Shown here one piece after another: positions 5,631 through 7,776 of a stretch of DNA of 7,776 nt; the first letter of the stretch is position 1; every line of letters begins with the position of its first letter. The DNA comes from Acidobacteriota bacterium (GTDB lineage: Bacteria; Acidobacteriota; Aminicenantia; UBA2199): positions 1 through 7,776 of the forward strand of contig JAQUQF010000077.1 in assembly GCA_028749105.1 (NCBI GenBank), read 5' to 3'. Below the pieces are notes generated by a model, which was given only the letters and a program-made list of their open reading frames with translations, made no database searches and was not told where the DNA came from. The translations under genes and the position numbers were made by a program.

Positions 5631-6155
5631 GTGCCCGCCGCCGCCGAACGCATGAAGCAACCTCTTGTCCTGGCCGCCATTCTGGCAATCGCCTGCCTTT
5701 CGGCCTCCTGCCGCGCCCGGAGCGACAAGGACGCCGTCGCCGCTGTGCTGGACGATATGGCTGCGCGGGTGGAGGATAGAGACGCCGCCGGACTGGTCGC
5801 CCACCTGGCCGAGGATTACGCGGACTTCGAGGGGCGGGACCGCATTGCCACGCAGACCATGGCCGAGGAATATTTTCGCCGCTACCGGGGCATCAAGACA
5901 AAGGTGCTGTCTTCGCGCATCGCGATGGCGGCGGCCGGCAAGGCCACTGCCGAGATGGACGTTTCCCTGTACAGCGGCGTGGCCGCGGCGCTGCGCAAGG
6001 CCGTGGGCTTCAGCGGCGAGAATTACCGCGTCTCCTGCGTGCTGCGCAAGGAAGGCCGCTGGCGGGTCAGCGAAGCACGCTGGGAATTCATCCCCATGTC
6101 GGGCCTGTTCCCCGAATCCATCAAGGTCCTGCAGGAGCTTTTCCCTAAGCAGTAA
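5631..6155 (+). CDS. Exported, probably lipid-anchored NTF2-like (SnoaL/DUF4440-type) protein
   Basis: A 174-residue protein (GTG start; 167 residues if ATG 5652 is used). The N-terminus has a short positive stretch (ERMKQ), a hydrophobic core (PLVLAAILAIACL, about 11-23) and LSASC, with C27 as a possible lipidation cysteine. The box is not canonical: Leu is at -4 instead of -3. The mature part fits the small cone-shaped alpha+beta NTF2-like fold: helix AVLDDMAARVEDRDAAGLVAHLAEDY (about 38-63), a middle segment with EEYFRRYRGIKT, then strands SLYSG, NYRVSCVLRKEGRWRVSEARWEFI (131-154). The fold hosts many enzymes and binding proteins, so no reaction can be assigned. It follows the PLP gene by 13 bp and precedes the metallophosphoesterase by 13 bp, so one transcript is plausible. 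Confidence 0.75.
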   Translation: MPAAAERMKQPLVLAAILAIACLSASCRARSDKDAVAAVLDDMAARVEDRDAAGLVAHLAEDYADFEGRDRIATQTMAEEYFRRYRGIKTKVLSSRIAMAAAGKATAEMDVSLYSGVAAALRKAVGFSGENYRVSCVLRKEGRWRVSEARWEFIPMSGLFPESIKVLQELFPKQ

Positions 6156-6168
6156 GAGAAGGAGTCCC

Positions 6169-7293
6169 ATGTCCAAGTGGTCTTTCGTCCTATTCCTGAC
6201 CGTCGCCCTGAGCGTCTACGCGGCGATGCACGGTTTCGTCTATTGGCGCCTGGCCTCCGGCTTGTCGTTGGCGACCGGGGAGCGTTTATTATTGAAGCTG
6301 TTCCTGGCCGCCGGTGGGCTGAGCTTCATTGCGGGCGAGTTCTTCAGCCGCCTGACCGCCAACCGCGCCCTGCTGTGCGTCGGCTCGGTCTGGCTGGGCA
6401 TGCTGGCCATCTCTCTGGCCGTCTTCCTGGTCGAGATGGTCCTGTCGCTGCTGATTCCGCAGCAGCGCCGCCTGCTGGTCCTCGCCGCCCTGGCTCTCGT
6501 TTTCCTGGTCAGCGCCTTCAGCGTGATCAATGCGGCTCTGGGCCCGGTCAGCCGCGAACGAAGGATCGCCATCCCCGGCCTGCCCCCGGAACTGGATGGC
6601 TTCACCATCGTCCAGCTCTCCGACCTGCACGTGGGAAACCTCACTTCCATGAGGCGCCTGCGCCGGTTCGTGGAGCAGGCGAACGCGATGAAGCCCGACC
6701 TGGTCCGCGTCACCGGCGACACCCTCGACGGCGAGGTCGGCCGCGATGGAAAATACTGCGAGGTGCTCGGGGCCTTGCGGGCGCGCCACGGCGTGGCGGC
6801 CGTCACCGGCAACCACGAGTTCTACGCCGGGATCGACAAGTTCATGGAGCTTTGCCGCTGCAGCGGCTGGCGGGTGCTGCGCAACGAATCATGGGTCATC
6901 GACGGCAGGCTGGCCGTCATCGGGCTGGACGACGACACGGCGGTGCGCATGGGAGCGCCCGGGCCCGACCTGGAAGCGGCGCTGCGTCCGCTGGCGGCGG
7001 GGATCCCCAAGATCCTCCTGTACCACCAGCCGCTGAAGTTCGCCGCGGCGGCGGAGCGGGGGATCGGGCTGCAGCTGTCGGGCCACACCCATGCCGGCCA
7101 GATCCCGCCCATGGACCTGCTGGTCCGGCTGACCTACGAATTTCCCGCCGGGCTCTACCGGCGCGGAGAATCCCAAATCCACACCTCTCCTGGAACCAGC
7201 ACCTGGGGGCCGCCCATGCGTTTCCTGTCGCGCTCGGAGATCACCCGGCTGGTCCTGGTCTCACCGGGAACGGGAAAGGAAAGCGGCGGCTGA
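6169..7293 (+). CDS. Membrane-anchored metallophosphoesterase
   Basis: A 374-residue protein with an N-terminal membrane region of about four hydrophobic segments (about 4-24, 40-58, 67-95, 101-122) followed by a calcineurin-like phosphoesterase domain (about 143-365). The two-metal motifs are complete: SDLH (D152, H154), VTGDTLDG (D184), GNHE (N215, H216), LLYHQP (H286) and GHTHAGQ (H306, H308). The layout matches YkuE/YaeI-like membrane phosphoesterases, some of which act on lipid pyrophosphates such as UDP-diacylglucosamine; the substrate here is unknown. AAGGAG (6159-6164) fixes ATG 6169. The frame is open back to 5665, but that part overlaps the NTF2-like gene and is spurious. The gene lies immediately behind the putative lipoprotein gene, hinting at a shared envelope role. 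It converges with the gene ending at 7321. Confidence 0.9.
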   Translation: MSKWSFVLFLTVALSVYAAMHGFVYWRLASGLSLATGERLLLKLFLAAGGLSFIAGEFFSRLTANRALLCVGSVWLGMLAISLAVFLVEMVLSLLIPQQRRLLVLAALALVFLVSAFSVINAALGPVSRERRIAIPGLPPELDGFTIVQLSDLHVGNLTSMRRLRRFVEQANAMKPDLVRVTGDTLDGEVGRDGKYCEVLGALRARHGVAAVTGNHEFYAGIDKFMELCRCSGWRVLRNESWVIDGRLAVIGLDDDTAVRMGAPGPDLEAALRPLAAGIPKILLYHQPLKFAAAAERGIGLQLSGHTHAGQIPPMDLLVRLTYEFPAGLYRRGESQIHTSPGTSTWGPPMRFLSRSEITRLVLVSPGTGKESGG

Positions 7294-7320
7294 TCGTAGC
7301 CACACCCTTGATCCCGTTGG

Positions 7321-7776
7321 TCATTTCTGTGGCTGCAGGTCTTCCTCGATGGCAACGACGGTCAAGGCATAGGCGCCTCCGGGGTTTATGGCGGAGCGCC
7401 CGAACGTTGCGCCCAGCGACCAAAAATGGGGCATGATCCCCTGTATTTTGGTGAGAATTTTGACCAGGCCATCTTCCATTTCGGCAAAGTTGAGTGTGAT
7501 GACGGTCGCCGCTCCATATGAAGCGGGGATCGGCAGCGGGGGCTGCCCCTGCAGGAACAATGAAGACATTTGCCGGCAGAATGCTTTAATCTCGGCGGCC
7601 GTGCTTTCGGGCAGATCGACGCTGCCCCGGAAGCGGATGGCCAGTTTTTTCTCCATTTCGCGTTCCACTTCCAGCTGTGAAAGAGGCGCGATCAGATCGG
7701 CAAATTCCTGGGTGACAAAATAGGTGGCCGCACCGCCCCGCACTGACGGGGCCGCTCCGCCCCGCACCGACGGGGC
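7321..7776 (-). CDS. Hypothetical protein, partial at the right window edge
   Basis: The stop is at 7321-7323 and the frame remains open to the end of the window, so at least 151 residues are encoded. A GTG at 7767 could start it, but this lies inside a 24-bp repeat that itself runs off the edge, so I treat the gene as 5'-incomplete. After the repeat-encoded APSVRGGA units come YFVTQEFADLIAPLSQLEVE, REMEKKLAIRFRGSVDLP, a QGQPPLPIPASYG segment and a C-terminal part with PHFWSLGATFGRS and ALTVVAIEED. No signal peptide, membrane segment or motif that I recognise is visible. Codon use and lack of stops favour a real gene over the opposite-strand frame at 7388-7723, but without a recognised family this is moderate. 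Confidence 0.5.
   Translation of the reverse strand, partial: APSVRGGAAPSVRGGAATYFVTQEFADLIAPLSQLEVEREMEKKLAIRFRGSVDLPESTAAEIKAFCRQMSSLFLQGQPPLPIPASYGAATVITLNFAEMEDGLVKILTKIQGIMPHFWSLGATFGRSAINPGGAYALTVVAIEEDLQPQK
7733..7776 (-). repeat. 24-bp GC-rich tandem repeat, cut by the window edge
   Basis: One full 24-bp unit (7733-7756) is followed by 20 bases of a second (7757-7776) with one difference (T/C at the GCACTGAC/GCACCGAC position). Because 24 is a multiple of three, the repeat stays in frame and on the minus strand encodes APSVRGGA units. GCCCCG and CGGGGC alternate inside it, so each unit can also fold as a hairpin. The total number of units cannot be seen. Confidence 0.7.

Noticed and set aside
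4508..5728. 406-residue minus-strand frame opposite the PLP enzyme gene
   Set aside because: Antisense shadow rich in Arg, Gly and His; the plus frame has the complete PLP motif set.
5665..6168. Upstream extension of the metallophosphoesterase frame
   Set aside because: It overlaps the NTF2-like gene in another frame and is rich in Arg, Trp and Pro. A strong Shine-Dalgarno at 6159-6164 places the start at 6169.
6177..7436. 419-residue plus-strand frame over the metallophosphoesterase
   Set aside because: Low-complexity Arg/Pro/Gly-rich shadow; the other frame contains all five phosphoesterase motifs.
7388..7723. 111-residue plus-strand frame at the right end
   Set aside because: It lies opposite the minus-strand frame that runs to the edge. 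It has no motif and no ribosome site that I can see, so the minus frame is preferred, though neither has a known family.

Overview
The window looks like a chromosomal segment from a GC-rich bacterium. About 1.4 kb of AT-richer accessory DNA lies on the left, followed by about 6 kb of dense, intact, GC-rich chromosomal genes. Gene content gives no firm taxonomy. The linkage of threonine synthase to a phosphoglycerate-mutase-fold protein, the dispersed GTAGGGGC...GCCCC-type hairpins and the GC-rich codon use would suit an Acidobacteriota/Aminicenantota-like or deltaproteobacterial-type genome. That is a weak guess.

Left region (1-1480): a complete type II toxin-antitoxin pair (antitoxin 261-473, RelE/ParE toxin 470-763, ATGA overlap) sits behind a near-perfect extended -10 promoter. 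Imperfect direct repeats (20-65 and 818-863, 40 of 46 bases identical) flank it, together with four small palindromes sharing one architecture but with different stem sequences. After about 500 bp with no convincing gene comes a start-less 3' fragment (1263-1430) of a DUF4143-type ATPase/nuclease-like protein. This stretch reads as an accessory islet with decayed remains.

Centre (1481-5617): a homoserine-branch cluster. On the minus strand, thrC (threonine synthase) is followed 22 bp later by an alkaline-phosphatase-superfamily protein of the cofactor-independent phosphoglycerate mutase type. That family is proposed to act as homoserine kinase when it neighbours thrC. Diverging from thrC is a PLP enzyme of the cystathionine gamma-synthase/O-acetylhomoserine sulfhydrylase family. 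Together they suggest homoserine -> O-phosphohomoserine -> threonine, plus a sulfur-transfer branch toward methionine or cysteine. The thrC promoter overlaps the longest possible thrC reading frame and argues for an internal start at 4067.

Right (5618-7776): a GTG-started, probably lipidated NTF2-like protein is followed 13 bp later by a membrane-anchored metallophosphoesterase. Both are on the plus strand behind the PLP enzyme gene and may be co-transcribed with it. A convergent minus-strand gene of unknown function enters from the right edge. Its N-terminal part is made of in-frame 24-bp GC-rich repeats that run out of the window.

I found no CRISPR array, tRNA, rRNA, intact transposase or defence operon. 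The most unusual features are the repeat-flanked toxin-antitoxin islet and the set of hairpins whose stems differ in sequence but all remain paired.
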